Assembly: GCF_029407905.1 (NCBI RefSeq)
Contig: NC_073639.1
Span: 41,433,501-41,497,500, forward strand
DNA from: Bubalus kerabau
Taxonomy: Eukaryota; Chordata; Mammalia; Artiodactyla; Bovidae
Direction: 5' to 3'
Length of the DNA: 64,000 nt
Part shown: positions 34,985 to 46,078 of the stretch, one piece after another
Position numbering within the stretch: the first letter of the stretch is position 1
Layout: every line of letters starts with the position of its first letter
Notes under the pieces: generated by a model
Told to the model about the DNA's origin: nothing
Seen by the model: the letters and a program-made list of their open reading frames with translations, nothing else
Databases searched by the model: none
Made by a program: the position numbers and the translations under genes

Positions 34985-36190
34985 ACTCATTTATGAAAAA
35001 AACTCTCAGCAAACTAAGAGTGGAGAGGAAGTGTATAAACCTGATAAACAACATCTATAAAAAAAAATCCTAAAACTAAGAAAAGTAACATCACTTTTAA
35101 AGGTGAGAAATAGATGCTGTCCCCAAGATTAGAAATAAGGTAAGAATGCTCCCATCTCCTATTCTTATTCAAGACAATACTGAAAGCCTTCACTAATGCA
35201 ATAAGACAAGACAAATAAAGGTATAGAACTGAGAAAGGAAGATAAAACTCCCCTTGTTCACAGATAGCATGACAGTCAATATAGAAAGTCTTAATAAATA
35301 AACAAAAATTCCTGAAACTAAAAATCACTGATAGCAAGGTGGCAAAACACAAGAAATTAAACAAAGTCAGTCACTTTCCTATATATAGATATGAGCAATC
35401 AAAACTTGAAATTAAAAATGCAATCTATTTACATTAGCACCATAAAAATGAAAAAAATGTGTATAACTCTAGCAGAATATGTATAAGATACATATAAGGA
35501 AAACTACAAAGCTCTAATGAAATGAATGTAGATATATTTCATGTTCATGAATAGAAATACATATGGTTGTTAGGATGTTAAATTTATCTATAAAATCAAC
35601 ACAATCCAAACATCCCATCAAATTTATGTATATTGACAGACAGATTCTAAAGTTTGTATGGAAATCCAAAGACCTAGAATAATCATCACGATATTTAAAA
35701 AGAAGAACAAAATCAAAAAACTGATACCACCCAACTTCAAGGCTTACTATAAAGCTATAGTAATCAAGATTGTCTATTCTTAGGGAAAGAACAGACAGAT
35801 CAATGGAACAGAAAAGAGAGCCCAGAAATAGAACCACGTGTTTATAGCTGGCTAATTATTGAGAAAAGAACAAATACAACCAAATGGAAAAAGTATAATT
35901 TTTTTCAATAATGGTACTAGAACATCTGGAGATCACATGACAAAAAAAAAATCTAGATACTGATCCTTTGTCTTTTATAAAAATTAATTCAAAATGAATT
36001 ATAAATTTAAAATGCAAACTTTAAAACTTCTGGAAGGTAACAGAAGGGGAAATCCAAATAATCTTGGGTCAGCAATGAGTTTATGGGCAGATGGGAGAGC
36101 ATATAAGACTTTCTCTATTTTTGTCCAGTTTCTCTGCAAACCTAAAACTAAAACTACTCTTAGAAATAAAATCTATAAAATAAAGAAAAA
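34985..36190 (+). mobile_element. Old L1M, ORF2 plus short 3' end
   Basis: Decayed plus-strand ORF2 recognisable from AGACAATACTGAAAGCCTTC, GAAAACTACAAAGCTCTAATG and AGACAGATCAATGGAACAG. It jumps to a 3' end with CTCTGCAAACCTAAAACTA and an AATAAA-rich terminus. An internal deletion near 36050 removes most of the ORF2 C-terminus. No intact frame. Confidence 0.82.
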
Positions 36191-36611
36191 ATAATGGATG
36201 TATGTAATTTATCAAGATTTTTTTCCCCCAGTTTCATCAGGAGTGTTTGTCTCAGCCAACTACATCATACTCATGAGTAGAAGTCTAAAATAAGGGAATT
36301 TAAAAGGAATACTTTGGTAAGTCTCCTACAGGAGGCTTTCAGAACTTACTGTCTGCAAGTTAAATGGCTCATAGACAAGCACTGTGTAAATATTCTTCAG
36401 AAAATGAGAATAGACATTTGAAGCAACTTGTGTCACTGTTAAAATTCTTACTGCACAACAGAATCTATAAAATGACTTCTGCTAATCCCACTCTGTGAAT
36501 GGAGCATTGGGCCACAAGTTGTGTCTTGAACATGTGACTCTAAAGTTGTGGTTACACAATTTATGATTTGAAGCATAGGGACAATATTTAGCAATAGTAA
36601 TGCCTTGTATT
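36191..36611. other. Unassigned sequence
   Basis: No recognised feature. Confidence 0.4.
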
Positions 36612-37098
36612 TTTAATATATGTTAGTTTTTGCAATAGTTTTAGATTTACAGAAAAAAAAATGAGAAGAATATGTGGAGTTGTCTTATATCCTGTACAAA
36701 ATCTTCACTGATATTAGTATTTTACATTAGTATATTACATTTGTTAATATTCTTTAACCAATAGTGACATATGATCATCAACTAAAGTCCATAGTTTATT
36801 CAGATATCCTTTGTTATTACCTAGTTTTCTTTTACTGACCCAGGATATCATCCAGGATTCCTTCTATTTAGTTCTCAAGTCTTCTCAAACTCATCTTATT
36901 TGTGACAGTGTTCTCATATTTTCCTTTTTTCTGGTGTCTTTGCCAGTTTTCAAAAGTGATGATCAGATACTTATTAGGAGTCAACTCTATTTCAGTTTGT
37001 ATGATCTTTTTTTGTTTTGTTTCATAATAATATAGAGACTATGGAGTTTGGATCACAGACATAAAAATGCAATTTTCACCATATCATATCAGGCAAGC
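36612..37098 (-). mobile_element. Old L1M 3' UTR fragment, antisense
   Basis: Antisense blocks GTTTTAGATTTACAGAAAA, CTAAAGTCCATAGTTTA and CATCACATCATATCA-like text near 37078-37092 resemble the long 3' UTR of old mammalian L1 families. The assignment is from memory and the subfamily is unknown. Confidence 0.55.
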
Positions 37099-37107
37099 AT
37101 ATTATTA

Positions 37108-37992
37108 TGCTGCCTTATTTAACTTATATGCAGAGTACATCAAGAGAAATGCTTGACTGGAAGAAACACAAGCTGGAATCAAGATTGCTGGGAGAAATAT
37201 CAATAACCTCAGATATGCAGATGACACCACCCTTATGGCAAAAAGTGAAGAGGAACTCAAAAGCCTCTTGATGAAAGTGAAAGTGGAGAGTGAAAAAGTT
37301 GGCTTAAAGCTCAACATTCAGAAAACGAAGATCATGGCATCCGGTCCCACCACTTCATGGGAAATAGATGGGGAAACAGTGGAAACAGTGTCAGAGTTTA
37401 TTTTTCTGGGCTCCAAAATCACTACAGATGGTGACTGCAGCCATGAAATTAAAAGATGCTTACTCCTTGGAAGGAAAGTTATGACCAACCTAGATAGCAT
37501 ATTCAAAAGCAGAGACATTACTTTGCCAACAAAGGTTCGTCTAGTCAAGGCTATGGTTTTTCCTGTGGTCATGTATGGATGTGAGAGTTGGACTGTGAAG
37601 AAGGCTGAGCATGGAAGAATTGATGCTTTTGAACTGTGGTGTTGGAGAAGACTCTTTAGAGTCCCTTGGACTGCAAGGAGATCCAACCAGTCCATTCTGA
37701 AGGCGATCAGCCCTGGGATTTCTTTGGAAGGAATGATGCTAAAGCTGAAACTCCAGTACTTTGGCCACCTCATGCGAAGAGTTGACTGATTGGAAAAGAC
37801 TCTGATGCTGGGAGGGATTGGGGGCAGGAGGAGAAGGGGATGACAGAGGCTGAGATGGCTGGATGGCATCACTGACTCAATGGACGTGAGTCTGAGTGAA
37901 CTCCGGGAGTTGGTGATGGACAGGGAGGCCTGGTGTGCTGCGATTCATGGGATTGCAGAGTCGGACACGACTGAGCGACTGATCTGATCTGA
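37108..37992 (+). mobile_element. BovB (RTE) 3' portion, young, GATCT tail
   Basis: Begins at the LFNLYAEYI block, includes an intact catalytic NNLRYADDTTLMA box (about 37200-37238) and ends in GATCTGATCTGAT. The frame is open from 37235 to 37789 and is interrupted by TGA in place of the serine of the VDS block. Low decay suggests a recent insertion. Confidence 0.95.
37235..37789 (+). pseudogene. BovB ORF2 C-terminal fragment (184 residues)
   Basis: Encodes the end of the reverse transcriptase palm (KIMASGPTTSWEIDGETV), the FIFLGSKITTDGDCSHEIK block and the C-terminal region ELWCWRRLFRVPWTARRSNQ. RTE ORF2 is normally about 1000 residues with an N-terminal endonuclease, and both that domain and the start are missing. 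The open frame is a relic of a 5'-truncated copy. Confidence 0.92.
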
Positions 37993-38139
37993 TAATGTTG
38001 ATATTGACTTCAGTCATCTACCTGACATAACGTGTATTAGGTTGTTCCACTGTAAAGTTGCCCCCCACCTCGCCCCATCTTTTCCATACTGTCTCTTTGG
38101 AAAGAAGTGGCTATGCACAACCTGCAATAGAGTAGGGCT
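37993..38139. other. Short spacer between two BovB copies
   Basis: No recognised repeat. It separates two same-strand BovB 3' ends that must be independent insertions because their tails differ (GATCT against GAACT). Confidence 0.5.
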
Positions 38140-38842
38140 TAACTAAGATCATGGCATCTGGTCCCATCATTTCATGCAAAATAGATGGGGAAACAGTGGA
38201 AACAGTGTCAGACTTTATTTTTGGGGGGCTCCAAAATCACTGCAGATGGTGATTACAGCCATGAAATTAAAAGATGCTTACTCCTTGGAAGGAAAGTTAT
38301 GACCAACCTAGATAGCATATTCAAAAGCAGAGACATTACTTTGCCAACAAAGGTCCGTCTAGTCAAGGCTATGGTTTTTCCTGTGGTCATGTATGGATAT
38401 AAGAGTTGGGCCGTGAAGAAAGCTGAGTGCCAAAGAATTGATGCTTTTGAACTGTGGTGTTGGAGAAGACTCTTTTTTTTTTTTTTTTTTAACTCTTGAG
38501 AGTCCCTTGGACTTCAAGGAGATCCAACTAGTCCATTCTAAAGGCGATCAGTCCTGGGTGTTCTTTAGAAGGAATGATGCTAAAGCTGAGACTCCAGTAC
38601 TTTGGCCACCTCATGCGAAGAGTTGACTCATTGGAAAAGACTCTGGTGCTGGGAGGGATTGGGGGCAGGAGGAGAAGGGGACGACAGAGGATGAGATGGC
38701 TGGATGGCATCACCGACTTGATGGATATGAGTTTGAGTGAACTCCTGGAGTTGGTGATGGACAGGGAGGCCTGGAGTCCTGCAATTCATGGGCTCACAAA
38801 GACTCGGATATGACTGAGCAACTGAACTGAACTGAACTGATA
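38140..38842 (+). mobile_element. BovB (RTE) 3' end with an internal poly(T) insertion
   Basis: Begins at the KIMASGP block and ends CTGAACTGAACTGAACTGAT. The text is interrupted at 38475-38491 by a T-run. A G-run of six at 38221-38226 shifts the frame relative to FIFLGSK. Otherwise little decayed. Confidence 0.94.
38475..38491 (-). mobile_element. Poly(T)-only insertion with target repeat
   Basis: BovB text should run GAAGACTCTTGAGAG. Here it reads GAAGACTCTT, then a T-run ending in A, then ACTCTTGAGAG. The 6-mer ACTCTT is duplicated (38469-38474 and 38492-38497). This fits insertion of a bare poly(A) on the minus strand with a short target duplication. Confidence 0.7.
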
Positions 38843-39800
38843 CTTCACCTCCTTGAGGTTTAAGTATTTGCTTGAATTCTTTTTAATTCTCTGCATAAGA
38901 GATTTGCTTTTTCTCAGTCATTTACTTTTTAATCATTTATTTCTATCAGCTTGAAGTCATGGATATTCATTTTATAATTTGTGTTATTATCAAGTGCTAC
39001 TTTATTTAATTTTTGATCAAATTTGTACAACTTTGATTACTATGAACTCTTTCACTTGGCTTTTTGCCTCTTTGACATACTCTCATCAATATGTTTTGTT
39101 TTTGGTTCTCAATACTTCCTCGTTTTCTGGAACTAGAACATAATTCATACTCATATTTTATATTTCCATCCCTGAACCAAGATGCAGTCATTTCTCTAAG
39201 AAGCTGTGGTACCATATATTGAAGAATGATATTATGAACCAAGACCTAGGGGTTGTTAGATATGCTTTTACTACTAGGTGTCACTTTTAGGTTATCTCCA
39301 GTTTTTTTTTCTTTTTTTTTAATATGAGTAATTAAGAACATGCTGAATCATGTTACTGTCAAAATGATGTAATAGAGGCAAGAACGAAGATTTAAGCTTA
39401 ACAGTAAAGCAAACTGAGGAGGTATGGATTAGATAGTAGACACAGTTTGTAAAGGAAGTTCTTTGTCTAGTGAATGGGCAGCTGGGGAGTAGTTTGATTT
39501 CCTTAGTTATTTGGAGAATTAGTTTTGGTTTGTGCTAGAAGCAGAAAACTGAGGGACACCTTAGTACAGTGACATTAAATAACATTCACCTCAAATTAGA
39601 GAATTGCTTTCTGCATATATGATATCTCTAAGATGATCCATTTTACCAATAATTCTGTCTCAAGATTCCTTAATAATACAACTGTATGCAACTTGAAGAG
39701 TCTACCATAATACCCTAATCCTGGTTATTTCAGTGCTGATTTTTGATCTACCACATCTGCTTTGAAACAAGAATGCTTATGTTTCCATTTATCTAGGAAG
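38843..39800. other. Unassigned sequence
   Basis: About 1 kb of AT-rich DNA. No repeat or exon was recognised. Confidence 0.4.
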
Positions 39801-39805
39801 TAAAC

Positions 39806-40299
39806 TGTGAGGAGAAAGCAAATTAGCCAAGATGGTGTGGCCAGGCTCTCTTCCCCCACGGCCTCTCACTCTTGCTTACATTTTGTAAATAATGACTATA
39901 TAAAAGCTGAGCTCATTTATCGCACTGCACATGCACTTCACGAGGTACTCACTTGGTCATGAGCTACTTTGTGCTATATGTAGGGATTATGCTGCAGCTT
40001 CTAAATCACTTCAGTCATGTCCGACCCTGAGATTTATGAGCTCCACCTAAAAAGCAGCAGCATTACTGCTGCATCATGGCTATGTCCATTGGGTCAGCCA
40101 TGAAAGGAGAAAATAGAGCATGTCTGCTGTTAACAGCTGTTGTGCCAACCAGGAGAGAATAAACGTGTCTGCAGTTCCTATGGCTCCTCAAGTTTCCTTC
40201 CAGCCTCTTAGCTCAAGCCTTGCCTACCCTGGGTTCAAAAAGGGTGCAAACAGTGTGAACAACAAGAGGCATGGTATCGTGAACAGGATCAGTGATACA
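39806..40299 (+). mobile_element. Solo LTR of an endogenous retrovirus (494 bp)
   Basis: Begins TGTGAGGAGA and ends GTGATACA, giving the TGT...ACA ends of an LTR. It is flanked by a perfect 5-bp target repeat TAAAC (39801-39805 and 40300-40304). A TATA-like box TATATAAAAG is at about 39897 and a polyadenylation hexamer AATAAA at about 40159, in the right order for a plus-strand LTR. The segment is less AT-rich than its flanks. No gag, pol or env text is nearby, so the internal part was lost by LTR-LTR recombination. The viral family is not identified. A 5-bp duplication fits class II or III better than class I. Confidence 0.85.
39897..39906 (+). promoter_or_regulatory. TATA-like box of the solo LTR
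   Basis: TATATAAAAG lies about 90 bp from the LTR start and about 260 bp before AATAAA, as expected for a U3-R-U5 layout. Whether it is active cannot be seen from the sequence. Confidence 0.5.
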
Positions 40300-40304
40300 T
40301 AAAC

Positions 40305-41001
40305 CAATACTAGCTGACCTCTTAAATCATTTACTACATAAGGGTTATTTGCCATTCTGAAAGATAATGTTAGAAAGAAATGAGAAGGGTTTATTTTTTA
40401 ATAACTGTTTTCAATAAAATTTGTTATAAATGAGAAAATGACTGGTATATAAAGACTTCTAAATCTGAAAACCACGAGAATGGACTAATAAAAAGTTAAA
40501 AACTAAAATTTGAGGAAAAATAAACAGAAAATAAAATTGAAGATGTTTAAAATTACACACTTTAAAAATAGTACTAGCTTAACATAAAAATGAATGCTTT
40601 TGATGAAATTTAAACCTGTCAAATGTGACACAGAAATAATACAAACTATAATTCAAAATTGTTTGTTGAATATTTATTTGAATGTTATCATAGCAGATAG
40701 GGTATCCCAAATAATTTTTGAGTAAACTTAGAATATGCTTAATTTTAAGAAAAAATATAACTTGATTTAATAGGTTTAGGTGAAAAATAAATTTTCCTAC
40801 AATATTTAAAACACTTGTATTATTTTGATAAAATATTAGTTTCATATGTTTCAATTAAACAATGTTTTGGGGGGAAGCAGTAAACACAAAACACTAAACA
40901 CAAAACCAGTACATTTTGAAATATTCTGTATTCAGAGGTTGTTGCCTATAGGTCAACGAAAAAAGTCCACTAGAGTTTAGATCATCTGAACTTTTTGTTT
41001 C
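40305..41001. other. Unassigned sequence
   Basis: AT-rich. No recognised repeat or frame. Confidence 0.4.
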
Positions 41002-41020
41002 TAGAATATCAGCTTCCAAA

Positions 41021-42175
41021 TATATCAGCTTCCAAAATAAACAAATGGGACCTAATTAAACTTAAAAGCTTCTGCACAACAAAGGAAACTCTAAGCAAGG
41101 TGAAAAGACAGCCTTCAGAATGGGAGAAATTAATAGCAAATGAAGCAACTGACAAACAACTAATCTCAAAAATATACAAGCAACTCCTGCAGCTCAATTC
41201 CAGAAAAATAAATGACCCAATCAAAAAATGGGCCAAAGAACTAAATAGACATTTCTCCAGAGAAGACATATAGATGGCTAAGAAACACACGAAAAGATGC
41301 TCAACATCACTCATTATCAGAGAAATGCAAATCAAAACCACTATGAAGTACCATTTCACGCCAGTCAGAATGGCTGCAATCCAAAAGTCTACAAGCAATA
41401 AATGCTGGAGAGGGTGTGGAGAAAAGGGAACCCTCTTACACTGTTGGTGGGAATGGAAACTAGTACAGCCACTATGGAGAACAGTGTGGAGATTCCTTAA
41501 AAAACTGGAAATAGACCTGCCTTATGACCCAGCAATCCCACTGCTGGGCATACACACTGAGGAAACCAGAATGGAGAGACAAGTGTACCCCAATGGTCAT
41601 CGCAGCACTGTTTATAATTGCCAGGACATGGAAGCAACCTAGATGTCCATCAGCAGATGAATGGATAAGAAAGCTGTGGTACATATACACAATGGAGTAC
41701 TACTCAGCCATTAAAAAGAATACATTTGAATCAGTTCTAATGAGGTGGATGAAACTGGAGCCTATTATACAGAGTGAAGTAAGCCAGAAAGAAAAACACC
41801 AATACAGTATACTAATGCATATATATGGAATTTAGAAAGATGGTAACAATAACCCTGTGTACAAGACAGCAAAAGAGACACTGATGTATAGAACAGTTTT
41901 TGGACTCTGTGGGAGAGGGAGAGGGTGGGATGATTTGGGAGAATGGCATTGAAACATGTATAATATATATGAAACGAGTTGCCAGTGCAGGTTCAATGCA
42001 CAATACTGGATGCTTGGGGCTGGTGCACTGGGACAACCCAGAGGGATGGTACGGGGAGGGAGGAGGGAAGAGGGTTCAGGATGGGGAACACGTGTATACC
42101 TGTGGTGGATTCATGTTGATGTATGGCAAAACCAATAAAATATTGTAAAGTTAAAAAATAAATAATAAAAAATAA
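41021..42175 (+). mobile_element. Ruminant L1 3' end (L1-BT-like), young, ~1.15 kb
   Basis: ORF2 C-terminal text starts near 41034 (AAATAAACAAATGGGACC) and runs to the 3' UTR and A-rich tail. A 19-bp perfect target repeat TAGAATATCAGCTTCCAAA lies at 41002-41020 and 42176-42194. The 5' junction carries an extra partial copy of the target word. Very little decay. Confidence 0.96.
41274..41642 (+). pseudogene. L1 ORF2 C-terminal fragment (about 122 residues)
   Basis: Open frame with MQIKTTMKYHFTPVRMAAI, the cysteine block CWRGCGEKGTLLHCWWEW and YDPAIPLLGIHTEETRME. A one-base shift near 41580-41640 moves the rest (WKQPRCPSADEWIRKLWYI) into the neighbouring frame. Catalytic domains are absent. 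Confidence 0.9.
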
Positions 42176-42194
42176 TAGAATATCAGCTTCCAAA

Positions 42195-42717
42195 ATAAAA
42201 GTATCAAAGTAGAAAGAAAATTAAGTTAAAGTCCCCTTAAGTAATCTAATATGAAGAATCTAGGAATCAATTTTTGAATGTAGGTAAATGAGGATTAGTG
42301 TGAATTTATCTGTTTTGCATGACCTAAGGAATAAAATGAAACTGTGGAGGGAAATGAAACAAATACTTACATAAAAATTGAATGGTTTCAGATATCGGGA
42401 ATTGAAATCAGCTTTATCAGTTAAAGTTGAAATAGAGCCTAGCTTCATCCAGCAATATGATTTGGCATTTTATATTCTTTTCCTAGAAATCATGAAATTA
42501 TTACATATTTACTATACCGATGTTTAGAAACAAATATGGAACACTGTATGTGTTGAGAAATAAAATAATGTTTACATGTATTTGAAAGATTTGTTTCCTC
42601 TTAAACAGTAGATCAGAATAGTAATTTCCCAAGAAACTTATAGCATAACATAAATTTTTCTAAGAGATATTCAAGCCATCATTTCCAAATAACACTGACT
42701 CATGATTTCATTTAACT
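42195..42717. other. Unassigned spacer
   Basis: AT-rich. No recognised feature. Confidence 0.4.
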
Positions 42718-44826
42718 ATCAGATCAGATCAGATCAGATCAGTCGCTCAGTCTGTCCGACTTTTTGCGACCCCATGAACTGCAGCACACCAGGCCTCCCT
42801 GTCCATCACCAACTCCCAGAGTTCACTGAGACTCACGTCCATCGAGTCAGCAATGCCATCCAGCCATCTCATCCTCTGTCGTCCCCTTCTCCTCCTGCCC
42901 CCAATCCCTCCCAGCATCAGAGTCTTTTCCATGAGTCAACTCTTCACATGAGGAGGCCAAAGTACTGGAGTTTCAGCTTTAACATCATTCCTTCCAAAAA
43001 AATCCCAGGGCTGATCTCCTTCAGAATGGACTGGTTGGATCTCCTTGCAGTCCAAGGGACTCTCAAGAGTCTTCTCCAACACCACAGTTCAAAAGCATCA
43101 ATTCTTTGGTGCTCAGCCTTCTTCACAGTCTAACTCTCACATCCATACATGACCACAGGAAAAACCATAGCCTTGACTAGATGGATCTTTGTTGGCAAAG
43201 TAATGTCTCTGCTTTTGAATATGCTATCTAGGTTGGTCATTACTTTCCTTCCAAGGAGTAAGCATCTTTTAATTTCATGGCTGTAATCACCATCTGCAGT
43301 GATTTTGGAGCCCCCCAAAAATAAAGTCTGACACTGTTTCCACTGTTTCCCCATCTATTTCCCATGAAGTGGTGGGACCGGATGCCATGATCTTCGTTTT
43401 CTGAATGTTGAGCTTTAAGCCAACTTTTTCACTCTCCACTTTCACTTTCATCAAGAGGCTTTTTAGTTCCTCTTCACTTTCTGCCATGAGGGTGGTGTCA
43501 TCTGCATATCTGAGGTTGTTGATATTTCTCCCGGCAATCTTGATTCCAGCTTGTGTTTCTTCCAGTCCAGCGTTTCTCATGATGTACTCTGCATATAAGT
43601 TAAATAAGCAGGGTGACAATATACAGCCTTGACGAACTCCTTTTCCTATCTGGAACCAGTCTGTTGTTCCATGTCCAGTTCTAACTGTTGCTTCTTGACC
43701 TGCATACAAATTTCTCAAGAGGCAGATCAGGTGGTCTGGTATTCCCATCTCTTTCAGAATTTTCCACAGTTTATTGTGATCCACACAGTCAAAGGCTTTG
43801 GCATAGTCAATAAAGCAGAAATAGATGTTTTTCTGGAACTCCCTTGCTTTTTCTATGATCCAGAGGATGTTGGCAATTTGGTTCCTCTGCCTTTTCTAAA
43901 ACCAGCTTGAACAGCAGGAAGTGCACAGTTCACATATTGCTGAAGCCTGGCTTGGAGACTCCTGAGCATTACTTTACTAGTGTGTGAGATGAGTGCAATT
44001 GTGTGGTAGTTTGAGCATTCTTTGGCATTGCCTTTCTTTGGGATTGGAATGAAAATGGACTTTTCCAGTCCTGTGGCCACTGCTGAGTTTTCCAAATTTG
44101 CTGGCATATTGAGTGCAGCACTTGCACAGCATCATCTTTCAGGATTTGGAATAGCTCAACTGGAATTCCATCACCCCCACTAGCTTTGTTCGTAGTGATG
44201 TTTTCTAAGGCCCACTTGACTTCACATTCCAGGATGTCTGGCTCTAGGTCAGTGTCACACCATTGTGATAATCTTGGTCGTGAAGGTCTTTTTTGTACAG
44301 TTCTTCTGTGTATTCTTGCCATCTCTTCTTAATATCTTCTGCTTCTGTTAGGTCCATACCATTTCTGTCCTTTATCAAGCTCATCTTTGCATGAAATATT
44401 CCTTTGGTATCTCTGATTTTCTTGAAGAGATCCCTAGTCTTTCCCATTCTGTTGTTTTCCTCTATTTCTTTGCATTGATCGCTGAAGAAGGCTTTCTTAT
44501 CTCTTCTTGCTATTCTTTGGAACTTTGCATTCAGATGTTTATATCTTTCCTTTTCTCCTTTGCTTTTCGCTTCTCTTCTTCTCACAGCTATTTGTAAGGC
44601 CTCCCCAGACAGCCACTTTGCTGTTTTGCATTTCTTTTCTATGGGAATGGTCTTGATCCCTGTCTCCTGTACAATGTCACGAACTTCATTCCATAGTTCA
44701 TCAGGCACTCTATCTATCAGATCTAGGCCCTTAAATCTATTTCTCACTTCCACTGTATAATCATAAGGGATTTGATTTAGGTCATACCTGAATGGTCTAG
44801 TGGTTTTCCCTACTTTCTTCAATTTC
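42718..44826 (-). mobile_element. BovB (RTE), ~2.1 kb, young, GATCA tail
   Basis: Minus-strand copy starting with the tail complement CAGATCAGATCAGATCAG and extending to the LKKVGKTTRPFRYDL block upstream of the reverse transcriptase, where it is truncated. The catalytic box NNLRYADDTTLMAE is intact. Frames at 44828-44244, 44322-43969 and 43784-43287 are parts of one ORF2 broken by small indels. These include an 8-base loss near 43882 relative to the 48261-51277 copy, and a G-run of six at about 43312-43317. Confidence 0.96.
43287..43784 (-). pseudogene. BovB ORF2 reverse transcriptase fragment (165 residues)
   Basis: Contains DHNKLWKILKEMGIPDHL, IGKGVRQGCILSPCLFN and the catalytic NNLRYADDTTLMAE. 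It leaves frame at the G-run, reading DFIFGGLQNH in place of DFIFLGSKIT. The palm motifs are complete but the fingers and endonuclease lie in other frames, so the copy is inactive. Confidence 0.93.
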
Positions 44827-44828
44827 AA
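44244..44828 (-). pseudogene. BovB ORF2 linker region (194 residues)
   Basis: Encodes the stretch between endonuclease and reverse transcriptase: TRPFRYDLNQIPYDYTVEV, LIDRVPDELWNEVRDI, QCKEIEENNRMGKTRDL and GMDLTEAEDIKKRWQEYTE. This is the longest preserved piece of that region in the window. Confidence 0.92.
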
Positions 44829-45180
44829 TATCCTTTATTAATTTCTCTGCACATCATACCCCCTCTATTAGTTAGGAATTTCACAAGAACATTTTATTTT
44901 TAACATTTGAAAACATGTGTATATAATATGTTAAAAGATCATGTCTTTTCTACTTTTTCAAAAATATGTGAGCTTATAGGTAAATATTTACTAATTCTTG
45001 TGGTCTTGAGTTCAGTTAGATATGCTTATTCCTCATCTTCAAATGCTAGCATATACCATATTTAAGGCCTATGAGTATGGGCTTGATATTCAGTCAGATA
45101 AAAATAAGTATGTTTTTTTATTTTTCTTTTATTTATTTTTAATTTTTAAAAATTTTGTATTGAGATATAGTTGATTAATA

Positions 45181-45523
45181 TACTCTGGAGAGTCCCTTGG
45201 ACTGCAAGGAGATCCAACCAGTCAATCCTAAAGGAAATCAGTCCTGAATATTCATTGGAAGGACTGATGCTGAAGCTAAAAGTCCAATACTTTGGCCACC
45301 TGATGTGAAGGACTAACTCACTGGAAAATACTCTGATGTGGGAAAGATTGAAAGCAGGAGTAGAAAGGGACAACAGTGGATGAGATGGTTGGATGGTATC
45401 ACCGACTCAATGGACATGAGTTTGAGCAACATCTGGGAGTTGGTGATGGACAGGGAAGCCTGGCGTGCTGCAGTCCATGGGGTCACAAAGAGTCGGACAT
45501 GACTGAGTGACTGAACTGAACTG
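45181..45523 (+). mobile_element. BovB (RTE) 3' end nested in L1
   Basis: Terminal ~340 bp ending GAACTGAACTG. A perfect 14-bp target repeat ATAGTTGATTAATA lies at 45167-45180 and 45524-45537, within the L1. Older TGAAC-type tail. Confidence 0.95.
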
Positions 45524-45715
45524 ATAGTTGATTAATAATGTTGTGATACTTTCAGGTGAACAGCAAAGGGACTCAGCCATACATGTACATGGATCCATTC
45601 TCTCCCAAACTCCCTTCCCATCTAAACTGCCATATAACAATGGGCAGAGTTCCATGTGTTATACAGTACGTCCTTGTTGGTCATTCATATTAAATATAGC
45701 AGTGTGTACATGTCC

Positions 45716-45995
45716 TGGAGAAGGCGATGGCACCCCACTCTAGTACTCTTGCCTGGAAAATCCCATGGACAGAGGAGCCCGGTAGGCTGCAGTCCATGGG
45801 GTCGAGAAGAGTCAGACACGACTGAGCGACTTCACTTTCACTTTTCACCTCCATGCATTGGAGAAGAAAATGGCAACCCACTCCAGTATTCTTGCCTGGA
45901 GAATTTCAGGGATAGGGGAGCCTGGTGGGCTGCCGTCTATGGGGTCGCATAGAGTCGGACACGACTGAAGCGACTTAGCAGCAGCAGCAGCAGCA
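45716..45995 (+). mobile_element. BovA2 dimeric SINE nested in L1
   Basis: Two BovA units and a (GCA)n tail. A perfect 10-bp target repeat GTACATGTCC lies at 45706-45715 and 45996-46005. It lands in the same L1 as the BovB to its left, so the two are independent later insertions. Confidence 0.95.
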
Positions 45996-46078
45996 GTACA
46001 TGTCCATCCCAAATGCCCTAACTATCCCTTCCACCCTGGCAGTCATAAGTTTGCTCTCTAAGCCTGAGAGTCTAAGAG

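Larger units (their letters stand above)
45120..46078 (-). mobile_element. Older L1 3' end, antisense, with nested BovB and SINE
   Basis: L1 text at 45121-45180 (TATTGAGATATAGTTGATTAA), 45538-45715 (TTTCAGGTGAACAGCAAAGG, TATACAGTACGTCCTTGTTGG) and 46006-46078 (CATAAGTTTGCTCTCTAAGC) is continuous when the two insertions are removed. No coding sequence is intact. Confidence 0.85.

Noticed and set aside
39806..40299. Host promoter with TATA box and CDS at 40120-40302
   Set aside because: TGT...ACA ends and a matching TAAAC on both sides identify a solo LTR. The 60-codon frame has no known similarity.
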